Positions 50,131 through 59,642 are shown, counted from the stretch's first letter. The stretch is 64,000 bases of DNA from UBA4744 sp963717135 (GCA_963717135.1 CAVQVN010000003.1:310001-374000), one strand, 5' to 3'. Notes: generated from the sequence alone by a model not told the origin. Numbers and translations are program-made.

Positions 50131-50239
50131 GAGAGGTTCTCCGAATGTCGCCCGAACCGCCGCGCGGGGTGCCGCGCCGGGCTGTCGTTCCTCGGTGACC
50201 GGCTCGAGTCGGCACCAGCGCCAGCCTATTGTTGGAAAG

Positions 50240-50758
50240 ATGGAGCAGGTTCTCGGCCCGGCATCTCTACGGCGTATCGGCATGTTGGCTCATCCGGTAT
50301 ACGTGTTCGAGAGTCAGGACGGTGCGCCGGAAGGGAAGATCCTCGCCAGGTTGAGCCGGGATGGTTGGTTCAGGGTCTTCTTCGGTAGGGGTCGCCGGGT
50401 CGATCTTCCCGACGGCACGACCTGGCGGGTGGCAGCGACCGGGGCCGGTGGCTGCATCGTGCCCATTGTGTTGTGTGAGAGGGGCAAACTCGCATTAGCG
50501 GCGCCGCACGGGACGCGGTCCTATGGGATCAACGGTCGCGAATACGCCTACAACCTCTACCCGAAGAGCCGTGCGGGTCTGCGTCATTCCTCCTGGTCGC
50601 TGCGTGAGCACGATACGGTACTTGCCACATTCCGGCTCAACTCCATGTTTGCCTATCACCCGGTACCCCTGGCAGCAGCATTGTTGTGCTTCACCTTGAT
50701 CAAGTACGGCGTGCCGGGAGAGGAGGACTTGGGAGTGCCCAAGTTCCGCTGGGGATGA
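50240..50758 (+). CDS. Hypothetical protein
   Basis: The 172-residue product from ATG 50240 (MEQVLGPASLRRIGMLAHPVY) has no recognised family. It is rich in beta-type stretches (KILARLSRDGWFRVFFGRGRRVDL, YAYNLYP, TVLATFRLNSMFAYHP) and basic residues, somewhat reminiscent of LURP-one-type beta barrels, but that is only a guess. One late hydrophobic stretch (PVPLAAALLCFTLIKY) could be a membrane or buried helix. A TATTGT hexamer about nine bases before the ATG and no ribosome site suggest a leaderless message. It follows the broken MetE-like gene divergently. Confidence 0.55.
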   Translation: MEQVLGPASLRRIGMLAHPVYVFESQDGAPEGKILARLSRDGWFRVFFGRGRRVDLPDGTTWRVAATGAGGCIVPIVLCERGKLALAAPHGTRSYGINGREYAYNLYPKSRAGLRHSSWSLREHDTVLATFRLNSMFAYHPVPLAAALLCFTLIKYGVPGEEDLGVPKFRWG

Positions 50759-50927
50759 GTTTCCTCCTGTCCCGCGACGGCGATCCTCGCGTGATCGTCT
50801 TGCTGCGTGCAAGATGCCAGGCTTGGCGAGGACCGCGGCGCTTTCAGACTACCGGGGGTTGTCCCTGGCCCGCATTGAGGACGGGCCAATCGTCGACACT
50901 GCCAGAATGCGACCTGGGAGGGACAAG

Positions 50928-51023
50928 ATGACCAGAGACATCACCATCACTGGAAGAGTCGAGCATTCTTCGCACGACCAAATCGCGGGGCAAGTAATGC
51001 ACGCGAGCGGTCGCCGTGGTTGA
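50928..51023 (+). CDS. Possible 31-residue leader or small protein
   Basis: An ATG with GGGAGG six bases upstream opens a 31-codon frame (MTRDITITGRVEHSSHDQIA and on) that ends eight bases inside the next gene. The ribosome site is strong, and the overlap could couple translation to the DUF1801 gene, whose own GTG lacks one. No family is recognised, so it may be only a leader. Confidence 0.35.
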   Translation: MTRDITITGRVEHSSHDQIAGQVMHASGRRG

Positions 51024-51894
51024 GTCCAAGCCCGACGAGGCCGGACCCGAATCTCCCTCCGAGTTGATCGACGCGAGGATCGAAGAGTTGGGCGACTGGC
51101 GGAGCAAGACTCTGGCCCGCGTCCGCGCCCTCATCAAGCAGGCGGACTCCGATGTAGTCGAGGAGGTCAAATGGAGAAAGCCATCAAACTCGATGCTGGG
51201 CGTCCCGGTCTGGTCTCACGACGGGATCATCTGCACCGGTGAGACTTACCAAGACAAGGTGAAACTCACGTTCGCCAAGGGAGCCTCTCTCGAGGACCCG
51301 ACCGGACTATTCAACTCCAGCCTCGGAGGTAACCTGAGGCGGGCCATCGACCTCTATGAGGGAGACGACATCGACGAACCGGCCTTCAAGGCCATGGTCT
51401 CCTCCGCCGTGGCGCTTAACGGATTCGAGGCCAATGCCAAGAAGACGGTGGGAAAAGGCCGGCGATCGACCGCAACCAAGGCGAGCGCGGAGCCGAAGCT
51501 CCTCTCGGGGGGCAACCCTCAGATCGCCAAAGCCGACGGCGACGTCCCCGTGCAGGCCTACTTATCGGCGATGCCGGGCTGGAAACGCGAGGTCGGACGC
51601 CGACTCGACCAGCTCATCGTGCGGCAGGTGCCCGACGTGCGCAAGGCGGTGAGATGGAACTCGCCCTTCTATGGCATCGAGGGCCAGGGCTGGTTTCTCA
51701 GCTTCCATTGCTTCACGAACTACATCAAGGTGGCTTTCCTCAACGGCACGTCGCTGCGACCACTCCCTCCCGGAGAGTCCAAGAACGACGGGACTCGCTA
51801 CCTCAAAATCCACGAGGACGAACAATTCGACGAAGCTCAGCTTGCCGATTGGGTGGAGCAAGCCGGCAGACTGCCCGGCGATCCGATCTTTTGA
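51016..51894 (+). CDS. Tandem DUF1801 protein
   Basis: The 292-residue product has two DUF1801 (YdhG-like) domains. The first (about 14-140) includes VVEEVKWRKPSNSMLGVPVW, ICTGETYQDKVKLTFAKGASL and the helical end; the second (about 170-285) includes VRKAVRWNSPFYGIEGQGW, FLSFHCFTNYIKVAFLNGTSL and LKIHEDE. A Gly/Lys/Ser linker joins them. DUF1801 domains are usually single; the pair probably came from duplication or fusion. Function is unknown. The GTG start has no ribosome site of its own. The toroid-protein gene follows 21 bases later. Confidence 0.78.
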   Translation: MVESKPDEAGPESPSELIDARIEELGDWRSKTLARVRALIKQADSDVVEEVKWRKPSNSMLGVPVWSHDGIICTGETYQDKVKLTFAKGASLEDPTGLFNSSLGGNLRRAIDLYEGDDIDEPAFKAMVSSAVALNGFEANAKKTVGKGRRSTATKASAEPKLLSGGNPQIAKADGDVPVQAYLSAMPGWKREVGRRLDQLIVRQVPDVRKAVRWNSPFYGIEGQGWFLSFHCFTNYIKVAFLNGTSLRPLPPGESKNDGTRYLKIHEDEQFDEAQLADWVEQAGRLPGDPIF

Positions 51895-51915
51895 ACTACC
51901 GCAGGACTTGTTGAC

Positions 51916-52887
51916 ATGATCGACGAGCAGGATCCGGGCGACGTTGGGGCCGGCGTGATCGAGTGGTTGCTGGACGGCGATCCCGCCATCCGCTGGCAGG
52001 TGCTGCGCGACCTCGTGAACGCGGTCCCCGACGACGTCGCGGCCGACCGGGCCCGGGTGGAACAAGAGGGCTGGGGCGCCCGCCTCATGGCGCTCGAAGG
52101 TCAAGATGGGCTCTGGGCGGGCGGGGCCTGCTTCCCGGCGGACTATCGGGGCGGTGAACCGGGGCAGCCCTGGACGGCCACGATGCACACCCTCCAGACA
52201 CTGCAAATCCTTGGGCTAGACCCGAGATCGGAGTCCGCCAGTCGGGTGATGGCGCTGGTGGCGGCGAACGGACGTTGGGAGCATGCCGGGCAGCGCTACT
52301 TCGACGGTGAGGTCGAGCCGTGCATCAACGGCCGGACGATCGAGACCGGGGCGTACTTCGGAGTGGAGGTCGAACCGCTCGTCGAACGGATCCTCGGCGA
52401 ACGCCTCGCCGACGGCGGCTGGAACTGCGAGGTCGAGAACGGCTCCGTGCGCTCCTCCTTCGACACCACGATCAACGTGCTTGCCGGGCTGCTGGAGTTC
52501 GAGCGGGCCACCGGCGGCTCGCCGGAGGTGCGGGCCGCCCGACACGACGGGGAGGAGTACCTGCTCGAGCGAAGCCTCTTTCGCCGCAAGAGCACCGGCG
52601 AAGTCGCCGACCCCGCATATCTCGAGTTCGCCTTCCCCTACTACTGGCACTACGACGTACTGCGTGCCCTCGATTACTTCCGCCGGTCGGATGTTGGCCC
52701 GGATCCCCGGATGGCCGAAGCCGTGCAGGTTGTTCGATCGAAGCGACAACCCGACGGCCGATGGCTACTCGACGGAACCCATCCGGGCCGCGTCCACTTC
52801 GAGATCGAGGGCGGGGTGGGGAAACCCAGCCGCTGGAACACCCTCCGGGCACTGCGAGTACTCGGTTGGTGGGACCGCACCGCTTGA
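51916..52887 (+). CDS. Alpha-alpha-toroid protein, squalene-cyclase-like fold
   Basis: The 323-residue protein looks like the toroid family that includes terpene cyclases and prenyltransferases. It has repeated helical pairs with QW-like motifs: GQDGLWAGG, NGRWEHAGQ, LADGGWNCEVENGSVRSSFDTT and QPDGRWLLDG. The acidic DxDD or DCTAE motif of true terpene cyclases is absent, and there is no signal peptide, so it is more likely a non-catalytic or unrelated enzyme of the same fold. A paralogue with the same DGGWNC and SSF motifs is at 58526-59494. It follows the tandem DUF1801 gene and is likely co-transcribed. Confidence 0.65.
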   Translation: MIDEQDPGDVGAGVIEWLLDGDPAIRWQVLRDLVNAVPDDVAADRARVEQEGWGARLMALEGQDGLWAGGACFPADYRGGEPGQPWTATMHTLQTLQILGLDPRSESASRVMALVAANGRWEHAGQRYFDGEVEPCINGRTIETGAYFGVEVEPLVERILGERLADGGWNCEVENGSVRSSFDTTINVLAGLLEFERATGGSPEVRAARHDGEEYLLERSLFRRKSTGEVADPAYLEFAFPYYWHYDVLRALDYFRRSDVGPDPRMAEAVQVVRSKRQPDGRWLLDGTHPGRVHFEIEGGVGKPSRWNTLRALRVLGWWDRTA

Positions 52888-52935
52888 CGATCAGCCCCAA
52901 AAGCGAGCGCCCACCCTCACTCGGCTTACCGAGGT

Positions 52936-53616
52936 TCAGATCTCGGTTGCCGCGTCGAGTATCCGGGCCAGTACGGCGGGTCGGCTGACCATTGGCCAGT
53001 GTCCCGAATCGATATCGACGAAGGCGACCTGCTTGGCCCGGTTGAGCTCCGGGACATCGCCGGCCTCGATCCACGTCCTGGCCTGGTCGGGGCTGTACTC
53101 GGGGCATACCAGGAGGACGGGAACGTTGAAGCGACGGTCATCGCTCAATCGAACGGTACCTCTGGCAACACCCTCCGGGACGGCCACCGTCGCCGAGGCG
53201 ATGCGTTCCCGATCGGCCTCGCCCAGGTCCGCTGAGTCGGCGCCCTCGAACGGTTCCCAGCCCGGGAAGGCCATGACGCCATCGACCGCCGGGAAGAAGT
53301 CCGCATAAGCCTCACCGGCCGAAGCGGGAAAGCCACCCACCAGCACGACTTGATCGATCGCATCGGGGCGCCGGTCGGCGATCATCCACGCCAGAGTGCA
53401 CGCCGCCGAATGCCCGACGACCATGGGTCGATCCGCGGCATCGACGACAGCCAGCGTGGCCTCGACTTGATCTGCCAGGGTCGCGGTGGTCGAACCGTCA
53501 TCCACACCGGGCAGCGTCACCGGCAACGGCCGGTGCCCGCGGCTCTCCAGTTCGCTACAAACGTCGGTCCAGATCGACCGCGGGAGCCACAGACCGGCAA
53601 TCAGAACGATGTCCAT
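52936..53616 (-). CDS. Alpha/beta hydrolase
   Basis: The 226-residue product from ATG 53616 begins MDIVLIAGLWLP, the usual first strand and oxyanion loop. The nucleophile elbow is VGHSAACTLAW (Ser in GHSAA), the acid is probably in VLLVCPEYSPDQAR and the His in FVDIDSGHWPMV. It is of the small RutD/esterase-like type. Substrate is unknown. It ends 50 bases from the convergent toroid gene. The in-frame start at 53658 is possible but lacks support. Confidence 0.75.
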   Translation of the reverse strand: MDIVLIAGLWLPRSIWTDVCSELESRGHRPLPVTLPGVDDGSTTATLADQVEATLAVVDAADRPMVVGHSAACTLAWMIADRRPDAIDQVVLVGGFPASAGEAYADFFPAVDGVMAFPGWEPFEGADSADLGEADRERIASATVAVPEGVARGTVRLSDDRRFNVPVLLVCPEYSPDQARTWIEAGDVPELNRAKQVAFVDIDSGHWPMVSRPAVLARILDAATEI

Positions 53617-53711
53617 GCGGCTGACTCTAAACCCCCGGTCTCGTCCTTCGCCGATCACGCATCCAACGCACGTCCTAAGGCGGCCCTGTTGACCAGGTCC
53701 CCTGGAGGCCG

Positions 53712-54712
53712 CTAGTCGGTTGGATTCTCTCTAAGCCAGGCCCGTAGCAGCTCGACATTCGTCTGATGTTCCTCGTAAGTGACCGCGTACCGGGTCTCGC
53801 CCGAATGCAGGTCGATGGTCACGTAGAACCACCAGTCGCCCGGGGGCGGCGAGAGGAACGCGTCGATGGACGCCTCGTCCGGCGAGCAGATCGGTGTGGG
53901 CGGCAGCCCGTTGTGCCGGTAAGAGTTGTAGGGCTGATTGGAATCCCGTTCCGCTTTGGTGGTGAAGATCCGGTCCTCCGCCACCGGGTACAGGATGATC
54001 GAGTCCATTTGGAGCGGGCCGCCACCGACCAGCCGGTTGGTGAGCACCCGCGCCACGTTCGGTTTCTCGTTCTGGTTGTACGTCTCCTTTTCGATCACCG
54101 AGGCGGCCGTCAGCGTCCGGTACCACTGGTCCCGCGGCACGCCCCGCGACTCGAGCTGCTTCACCCGCCGGTCCACCATCGCTTGCACGACGTCAGCGGG
54201 ACCGGCGTCGCTCGCAAGTTCATAGGTCCCCGGCGCCAGCCAGCCCTCGGGATTGCCGCCCGCCTCCGGCGGCAACTCGACTTCGGCAATCGCCGCCTCG
54301 ACGTCGGTCGAACTGAAACCGAAGGCACTCGCGATATCGGCTGCAAGGTGTTTGGTGAGCGCGCCGCCCGGCGCGACCGCATTGGCACCGCCGGCGGGTT
54401 TGGGCACCCGGGTGTACCCGCCCGTCTCCGATACCGGGGGCGCGGACGAGGTAGTGGTTGACGGCCCGGTGGAGGTCGGCAGCGCGGTCGAGGATGTCGT
54501 AGCCGGGATGGTCGAGGACGTCGGGACTGGGTTTGGTGCCGGTGTCTCGGTGACGGTCACCTGCGCCGTTGCGGGGTTGAGTCCTGTGTTCGCGACACGG
54601 CAGCAAGGTCATCCGAATTCACAGTGCTGGTAGTACTTGAGTCACCATCGCACGCGCCGAGTGACAGCAGCAAAGCCACAACCAGTCCGACGAGTGCGAT
54701 CTGCTTGTCCAT
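53712..54712 (-). pseudogene. MltG/YceG-like lytic transglycosylase lipoprotein with a frame break
   Basis: MltG enzymes cut nascent glycan strands outside the membrane. The catalytic part (from about 54560 down) is intact, with ASVIEKET holding the catalytic Glu, NVARVLTNRLVGGGPLQMDS and YNSYRHNGLPPTPICSPDEASI. It lacks any export signal in its own frame. In the next frame, ATG 54712 starts a clear lipoprotein signal (MDKQIALVGLVVALLLSLGAC) and a Ser/Thr linker that stops at TGA near 54555. A single missing base between about 54566 and 54620 separates the two. Joined, they give a lipoprotein with a Thr/Pro-rich linker and an MltG domain, so the gene is either recently broken or misread. Family members normally have a membrane helix, not a lipobox. 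Confidence 0.72.
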
Positions 54713-55260
54713 GACGTGATGGTAACGACCGCATACATCACAGATCTGGTGCCATGAAGAGCCTGGCGCCTTCCAACCAGATCACCTCACCTCACCCAAG
54801 GCTCTCTCAAGTCACCTGACAGGAGGACCAGATTTACCGGGTATGCGCGACCCAGGAGAGCTTTGAGATCATGTCATCCAGGGCCGGTCGGGCGCCTTGG
54901 ATTAATCCAACAATGTTCGCCCCGGCCGAATGAATCATTTGATCCTCACCGAGGTCTCAGCTCCGAGGAGGCTCGTACCATCCGAACGGGTCAAACGTTG
55001 ATCTCCGCCACGTTCACCAATGAATCGCTGAGGCCCGGTTCGACACTGACCCCGTCGCGTTCCCTGTATCACAGCCGGTCCCGATCACACGGCTGTTCAC
55101 GACTTCCTCGAGATTGACGCCCTGAATTCGCGGTATGGAGAAGCCGAGGCCGCCCTTCTCGAACAACCAACCTGACCCCTCTTTTATGGGAACAGCGCCA
55201 GAGGGCCGCTGTTGTCCCTGGTTCTCTTGTGGTCGGGCCTGAGGTTGTGAGAATGTGAAT
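54713..55260. other. Gene-poor stretch
   Basis: No convincing gene, RNA or terminator is seen in these 548 bases. The only notable sequence is a segment at 54797-54834 (CTCTCTCAAGTCACCTGA and following) that resembles the repeats at 58319 and 62511. Confidence 0.5.
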
Positions 55261-56715
55261 TCAATTCTGGGGCCGGATGTTCCGGTTCACACGGAACAGA
55301 TTTGACGGGTCGTACCTCTCCTTGACCGATTCCAGGCGCCGATAGTTGCCCCGATATGACTCCCGGGTGCGCTCGTCGGCCTCTTCCTCGGTCTGGAAGT
55401 TCACGTAATTGCCTCCGGTGGAATACGGCTTCAGGGCTTCCCAGGCGCTCCGAACCCACTCGCGATAGGCATCTGCGGAGGGTGAATCCTCGGGCCACAT
55501 CGCCTGGATAACGCAGGCATAGGCGGCCTCCCGGTTGCCTATCGCTCCGTCATCCTCGAGATGGTCGTTGAGCTCACCGGCGAGATGGAAGAGCACGACC
55601 TGGTTGGCGGGTGAGGTGTTGTCCACGAACTGATTCTTGTAGGTGTCGAGGAGACCGTCGCTGAGACCGGGAAGGAACTCGGACTTCCAGTAGTAGTGCA
55701 TCCCCTTGGGCTGGGTGGCATCCAGCATCGACTGCTGGGCAACGTACTCCTTGGCTTGGATCAGGTCGGCCAACGGCTCTCCATGCGATTTGATCTGGGC
55801 GAGGTCCGTCTCTGCCTGCTCGAGGCTGCCCGAGTGACACACGACCAGGGCGATGATCGGCGTGCCGTGGGCGGCCTCGGGCATCCACGGGGCCGGAGGG
55901 GCGTTGCGCATCAAGACCGCCACGGTCAGCTCGCGCCCCGCCGTTTCGGTGACCTTGCGATACAGGTCCAGAACACTGTCGGCCTCCGTTGCCGGCCAGG
56001 CGATCAGTCCAGCCGTGACTTCCGGACCGATCTCATGGAGCCGGTAGACGAACTCGGTGACCACGCCGAAGTTGCCGCCGCCTCCCCTGAGTGCCCAGAA
56101 GAGGTCTTCGTTCGAGGTGCGGGAAGCGCGCCGCACGTTCCCGTCCGCAGTCACGATCTCCACCTCTTCGAGGTCGTCCACCGTCCACCCAAATCGACGG
56201 GTCAGATAACCGAACCCGCCGCCGAGGGTCAGCCCGGCGGTTCCGGTCTCGGACACGAAGCCGAGCGTGGTAGCCAGACCGTGTTTCTGGGTTACTCGAT
56301 CGATGTCGCCGAGGGTGCAACCCGGGCCGACCCGGGCCAGGCAGGCTTCACCATCGACCTCGACGCTCTTCATTCCCGACATATCGAGCGTGATACCACC
56401 GTCGGACAATGCCAGGCCCGCGATGTTGTGTCCGCCACCCCTAATGGACAGTTCCAACCCGTTGTCGCGAACGAAGCCGACGGTTCGCACCACGTCCGCG
56501 GTGGATCCGGCCCGGACCGCCATGGCCGGTTTCTTCTTGATCATCCCGTTCCAGAGGAGCGTCGCCTCGGCAAAACCTTCGTCGCCGGAGTAGAACAGTG
56601 AACCATCGAGTCCTGCAGCGAAGATGTCCAGCGACTCTGCCATGATCTTGCGCGGTTCGCCGGTCACACCGGTTATTTGCATGTCTGCCAATTCGATAGC
56701 CAATCTCTGGGACAC
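55261..56715 (-). CDS. FAD-linked oxidoreductase, berberine-bridge-enzyme-like
   Basis: The 484-residue protein belongs to the FAD-binding-4/BBE group of oxidases. The flavin domain shows SIRGGGHNIAG, whose His is the covalent FAD ligand in the family, then VGPGCTLGDID and GTAGLTLGGGFGYLTRRFG. The second covalent Cys site of two-link members is replaced by VSETG, so a single covalent bond is expected. The C-terminus has the BBE motif YRGNYRRLESVKERYDPSNLFR. There is no signal peptide. GTG 56715 is the first start with AGAAGG next to it; ATG 56682 is possible. Substrate is unknown. Confidence 0.85.
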   Translation of the reverse strand: MSQRLAIELADMQITGVTGEPRKIMAESLDIFAAGLDGSLFYSGDEGFAEATLLWNGMIKKKPAMAVRAGSTADVVRTVGFVRDNGLELSIRGGGHNIAGLALSDGGITLDMSGMKSVEVDGEACLARVGPGCTLGDIDRVTQKHGLATTLGFVSETGTAGLTLGGGFGYLTRRFGWTVDDLEEVEIVTADGNVRRASRTSNEDLFWALRGGGGNFGVVTEFVYRLHEIGPEVTAGLIAWPATEADSVLDLYRKVTETAGRELTVAVLMRNAPPAPWMPEAAHGTPIIALVVCHSGSLEQAETDLAQIKSHGEPLADLIQAKEYVAQQSMLDATQPKGMHYYWKSEFLPGLSDGLLDTYKNQFVDNTSPANQVVLFHLAGELNDHLEDDGAIGNREAAYACVIQAMWPEDSPSADAYREWVRSAWEALKPYSTGGNYVNFQTEEEADERTRESYRGNYRRLESVKERYDPSNLFRVNRNIRPQN

Positions 56716-57004
56716 CCTTCTGGGTGCGGTAGGCCCACCATAGACGCTCCCGAGACCTATTTGTGAATTAGTGAATTCTTTTCAGGATGCGAACGGAACC
56801 TTTCCTTTCACGATTCGCCGATCTTTCGGTTCCGAGGTCGCCGACGAGGGTGAGCGACCGTGATTTCTGCGCCGGTTGCTTCGGTGTTGTGGTTTCAGCC
56901 TCTATCCACAGTGATCATCTCGCAGGGCCGCCGGCCGGTGATATACCCGGCTTGAAACGAACTGCGCCATCTCGGATTACCGGAGGTCCAAGGACGAGAC
57001 CTGC
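56716..57004. other. Gene-poor stretch
   Basis: These 289 bases hold no gene that I can support. A TTGTGAATTAGTGAATTC run near 56760 is AT-rich and may belong to the promoter of the oxidoreductase gene read leftwards. Confidence 0.4.
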
Positions 57005-58219
57005 CTACGCAGACACGCCGACGTGGAGCGCTTTCCATGCGTCCCGTTCGAGTAGGAGGGAGGCTGCCAGGCCGAAGATGAGCGCCCAGAAGAAGGGACC
57101 CAGGCCGAGGAGCGCGATATTCGAGAGGGCGGTGGCGAAGGCAAACAACGGTCCGAGCAGCAGCGGCCCCCCGGCCACTTGCTGGAGAGCCCCGGACAAC
57201 ACCCCCATGATCGCCAGGCCCACCCCAGCTACGAGCAGCGCCTCCGGGACGAAGGCCGCCAGTTCGGTGGCGAACCCGGCAAAGAGAGCAATCAGCAGGC
57301 CGGCAATGGCCACCAGGTACACGGACCAGTGGCGGATCTCGTGTTCCCCGGCGTCGGGCCCAGCGCACAGCGCGGTGGCCGGAAGCGAAAGCGAAACCCC
57401 GATCGGACCGAGCAGTGAACCGAAGAGGGTTCCGGCTCCACTCAGCCAAGTGACCGTCCGCTCCGGGGGCTCGTATCCCTGGCTACGGAGGAAGACAATC
57501 GATGGAATGTCGGCCTGGAGGGTGATCAGCACCACGATCACCGGGGTGGCGGTCAGGATGGCCGGCAGCGAGAAGACGGGAGCGGTGAGGACCGGCGCCG
57601 GTAACGCCACCTCGGTCGGAAAAGCTCCCAGTTCCCCGGTGAGAGCAGCGACGGCGAGCCCGGCGACCAGGGCCGGCAGGATCGCGAGCTGGGGCGAGGC
57701 GAGAAAGCGCCGTCCCGCCAGATAGGCCACGAGCGCCCCGCCCACCATGGCCGGTTCGTCCCCCAGTGCGGTGAAGAGATCCACGAAGAAGGGCAAAACC
57801 GCCCCGGCTAGCAGGCCGAAGATGATCGGAGCGGGAATCCAGATTCCCAGCCGATGGGTCAGACCCAACGGACCCAACACCAACACCAAAGCACCGGCCA
57901 CCATCGAGGCGCCCACCAGCTCCGCCCAGCTCAGCTCGCTTCCGAGGGAGGCGATAAAGATGAGGACAAAAATGTTGCCGGTCAACAGCAACGGCTGGCG
58001 ATAACGGAAGGTGAGCACCAGGCTCAACGCCCCCGATAGTCCGAAGACGGCCAGCAACCATCCGGTGGTTTCCGCCGCGGAGAGGCCCAGGGCCGTTCCC
58101 ACCCGCAGTGGGATGCTGAGCACCGCAATCATGACCACCACCATGGAGAGCGCCACTCCCAAAGCAGGTAGACCACGCCGCAGCGAGCCTGAAGGTGACG
58201 TGGGTGGTGGGTCCTGCAT
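57005..58219 (-). CDS. BenE-like benzoate/H+ symporter family permease
   Basis: The 404-residue product has about eleven to twelve membrane helices and few polar residues. It resembles the BenE family through LTGNIFVLIFIASLGSELSWAELVGASMVAG, the following GLTHRLGIWIPAPIIFGLLAGAVLPF, and the PxxxVV-type central helices. Benzoate is the known substrate of the namesake; here it is inference. ATG 58219 is preferred because the conserved protein begins soon after; the frame stays open to 58441, and an ATG at about 58330 with AGGTGA upstream is another candidate. No aromatic-degradation genes are adjacent. Confidence 0.7.
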   Translation of the reverse strand: MQDPPPTSPSGSLRRGLPALGVALSMVVVMIAVLSIPLRVGTALGLSAAETTGWLLAVFGLSGALSLVLTFRYRQPLLLTGNIFVLIFIASLGSELSWAELVGASMVAGALVLVLGPLGLTHRLGIWIPAPIIFGLLAGAVLPFFVDLFTALGDEPAMVGGALVAYLAGRRFLASPQLAILPALVAGLAVAALTGELGAFPTEVALPAPVLTAPVFSLPAILTATPVIVVLITLQADIPSIVFLRSQGYEPPERTVTWLSGAGTLFGSLLGPIGVSLSLPATALCAGPDAGEHEIRHWSVYLVAIAGLLIALFAGFATELAAFVPEALLVAGVGLAIMGVLSGALQQVAGGPLLLGPLFAFATALSNIALLGLGPFFWALIFGLAASLLLERDAWKALHVGVSA

Positions 58220-58318
58220 AAGTGGTGCCGCACATTGGCAGCCACCCGACCAAACCGCAACCGGTTCCGGCCGAACAGACCGGCCCGCCACAACGGGCTG
58301 GATCACCCGTTCCGCACC

Positions 58319-58357
58319 CGAGGGTCTCATAATGTCACCTGAGCAAATGGAGCGATC
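58319..58357. repeat. 39-bp dispersed repeat, left copy
   Basis: This segment matches 62511-62549 over 28 bases with two mismatches (core ATGTCACCTGAGCAAA identical) and then with one gap. A weaker relative is at 54797-54834. The left and right copies are in the same orientation, 4.2 kb apart. In this copy the minus strand reads AGGTGACATTATG, which could be a ribosome site and start for an N-terminal extension of the BenE-like protein. Confidence 0.6.
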
Positions 58358-58525
58358 GTACCCGCCTGACATCGACGAGTCCTCGACCGCCGCCTGGCTT
58401 GAAGAACGCATCCATTTCAATGAACCAACCTGAGCAACCACAACACTCGATCACCAAATGCGGTCGCTGAACCCTGAGCTCGAGTCATGAGAATCACTTC
58501 GCCGCCCGCGGTCTAAGCTCAGCGC

Positions 58526-59494
58526 ATGGACACTGTGGTCGGGCATCTCCGCACATGGGACGACCCGGCAGTGCGGTATCAGGCCCGGCTTGTGTTGGAC
58601 GGCGCCTCACCGGACACCCCCGAGATGCGTACCCGAGCCGACGAGGTTCGCACGAGTCCAGACTGCGGCGCGGTAATCGACGGCAGTTTCTTGGACCCAC
58701 GCCACGCCTACCGCAAGTGGCAAGGTGCTCACTGGGCCCTCGTGCAGCTAGCCGAACGGGGGCATCCCGGCGGAGACCCACGCCTCAAACAGATACAAGA
58801 GCTCGTATTCGCATGGATACTGTCGCCGGCGTTTCTGAAGCCGAACTGGACCCGGCACATCGTGGGACAGCCCGATCGGGTGCGGCGTTGTGCCTCGATG
58901 GAGGGCAACGTGCTCTGGGCAAGCCTGATGCTGGGCCTGATGGACGAGCGGCTGGAGGCGCTGGCGGATCGGCTCGGAGGAATGCAGTGGCCCGATGGGG
59001 GATGGAATTGTGATGTGCGCCCTCAAGCGCGCCGGTCATCCTTCGTAGAGACAGTGCTGGGCCTGCGAGGGTTGGGCGCATGGGTGCAAGCGACAGGCGA
59101 CAAGACCGCCGCGCACACGCTCGAACGCGGTCTCGAGCTTCTGTTGGAACACCACCTGCTCTTTCACCGCAGTGGCGCCCTGATCGTGCCCGACTGGGGA
59201 CCTCGACCCGACAGGATTGGGTTTCCGATCCGGTTCTTCGACGTTCTGCTGGTACTGGAGCTGATGGCCGACATGGGCCGTCTCGCCGACCCCCGCTGCA
59301 ATCGCGCCCTCGACCTGCTCCTTTCCAAGCGCACGGCGGACGGTGGATTCCCGATGGAGGTGAGACGGGCCCGGACCGCAAGCGTGGTCTGCAGCAACTG
59401 CACCTTCGCCCAATGGGGGCCGGGCGGGAAGACCCGTACAAACCCCTGGGTGACCATCCGCGCCCTTCGTGTGCTCGGCGCTGCCGGCCGCTAA
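58526..59494 (+). CDS. Alpha-alpha-toroid protein, paralogue of 51916-52887
   Basis: The 322-residue product shares with the protein at 51916-52887 the motifs WPDGGWNCDVRPQARRSSF, LRGLGAW and a final WVTIRALRVLG, and the overall helical-repeat pattern. The N-terminal half includes KWQGAHWALVQLAERG and HIVGQPDRVRRCASMEGN, with Cys and His residues, and a late CSNC segment, so a metal site is possible. As in the paralogue, the terpene-cyclase acid motif is missing and no signal peptide is seen. Function is unknown. Confidence 0.65.
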   Translation: MDTVVGHLRTWDDPAVRYQARLVLDGASPDTPEMRTRADEVRTSPDCGAVIDGSFLDPRHAYRKWQGAHWALVQLAERGHPGGDPRLKQIQELVFAWILSPAFLKPNWTRHIVGQPDRVRRCASMEGNVLWASLMLGLMDERLEALADRLGGMQWPDGGWNCDVRPQARRSSFVETVLGLRGLGAWVQATGDKTAAHTLERGLELLLEHHLLFHRSGALIVPDWGPRPDRIGFPIRFFDVLLVLELMADMGRLADPRCNRALDLLLSKRTADGGFPMEVRRARTASVVCSNCTFAQWGPGGKTRTNPWVTIRALRVLGAAGR

Positions 59495-59642
59495 TGGTGA
59501 CTTGGGGCCTTCATGCCAACGGAAGATGCTGCGGCAACCGGCCCGTCCCATCACCAAATCCCGGACAAGAACGAACAGTCGCCAACTGTCCCCGATTGGC
59601 ACAGATTGAGTGGGCTAGATGACCTCGCCGTAGGCAGGGCTG

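Noticed and set aside
54863..55117. Plus-strand open frame of about 85 codons
   Set aside because: No ribosome site, low-information sequence and no family; left as a gene-poor stretch.
58220..58441. N-terminal extension of the BenE-like protein
   Set aside because: The extension is not hydrophobic and spans a dispersed repeat; the ATG at 58219 is closer to the conserved start, though ATG near 58330 is not excluded.
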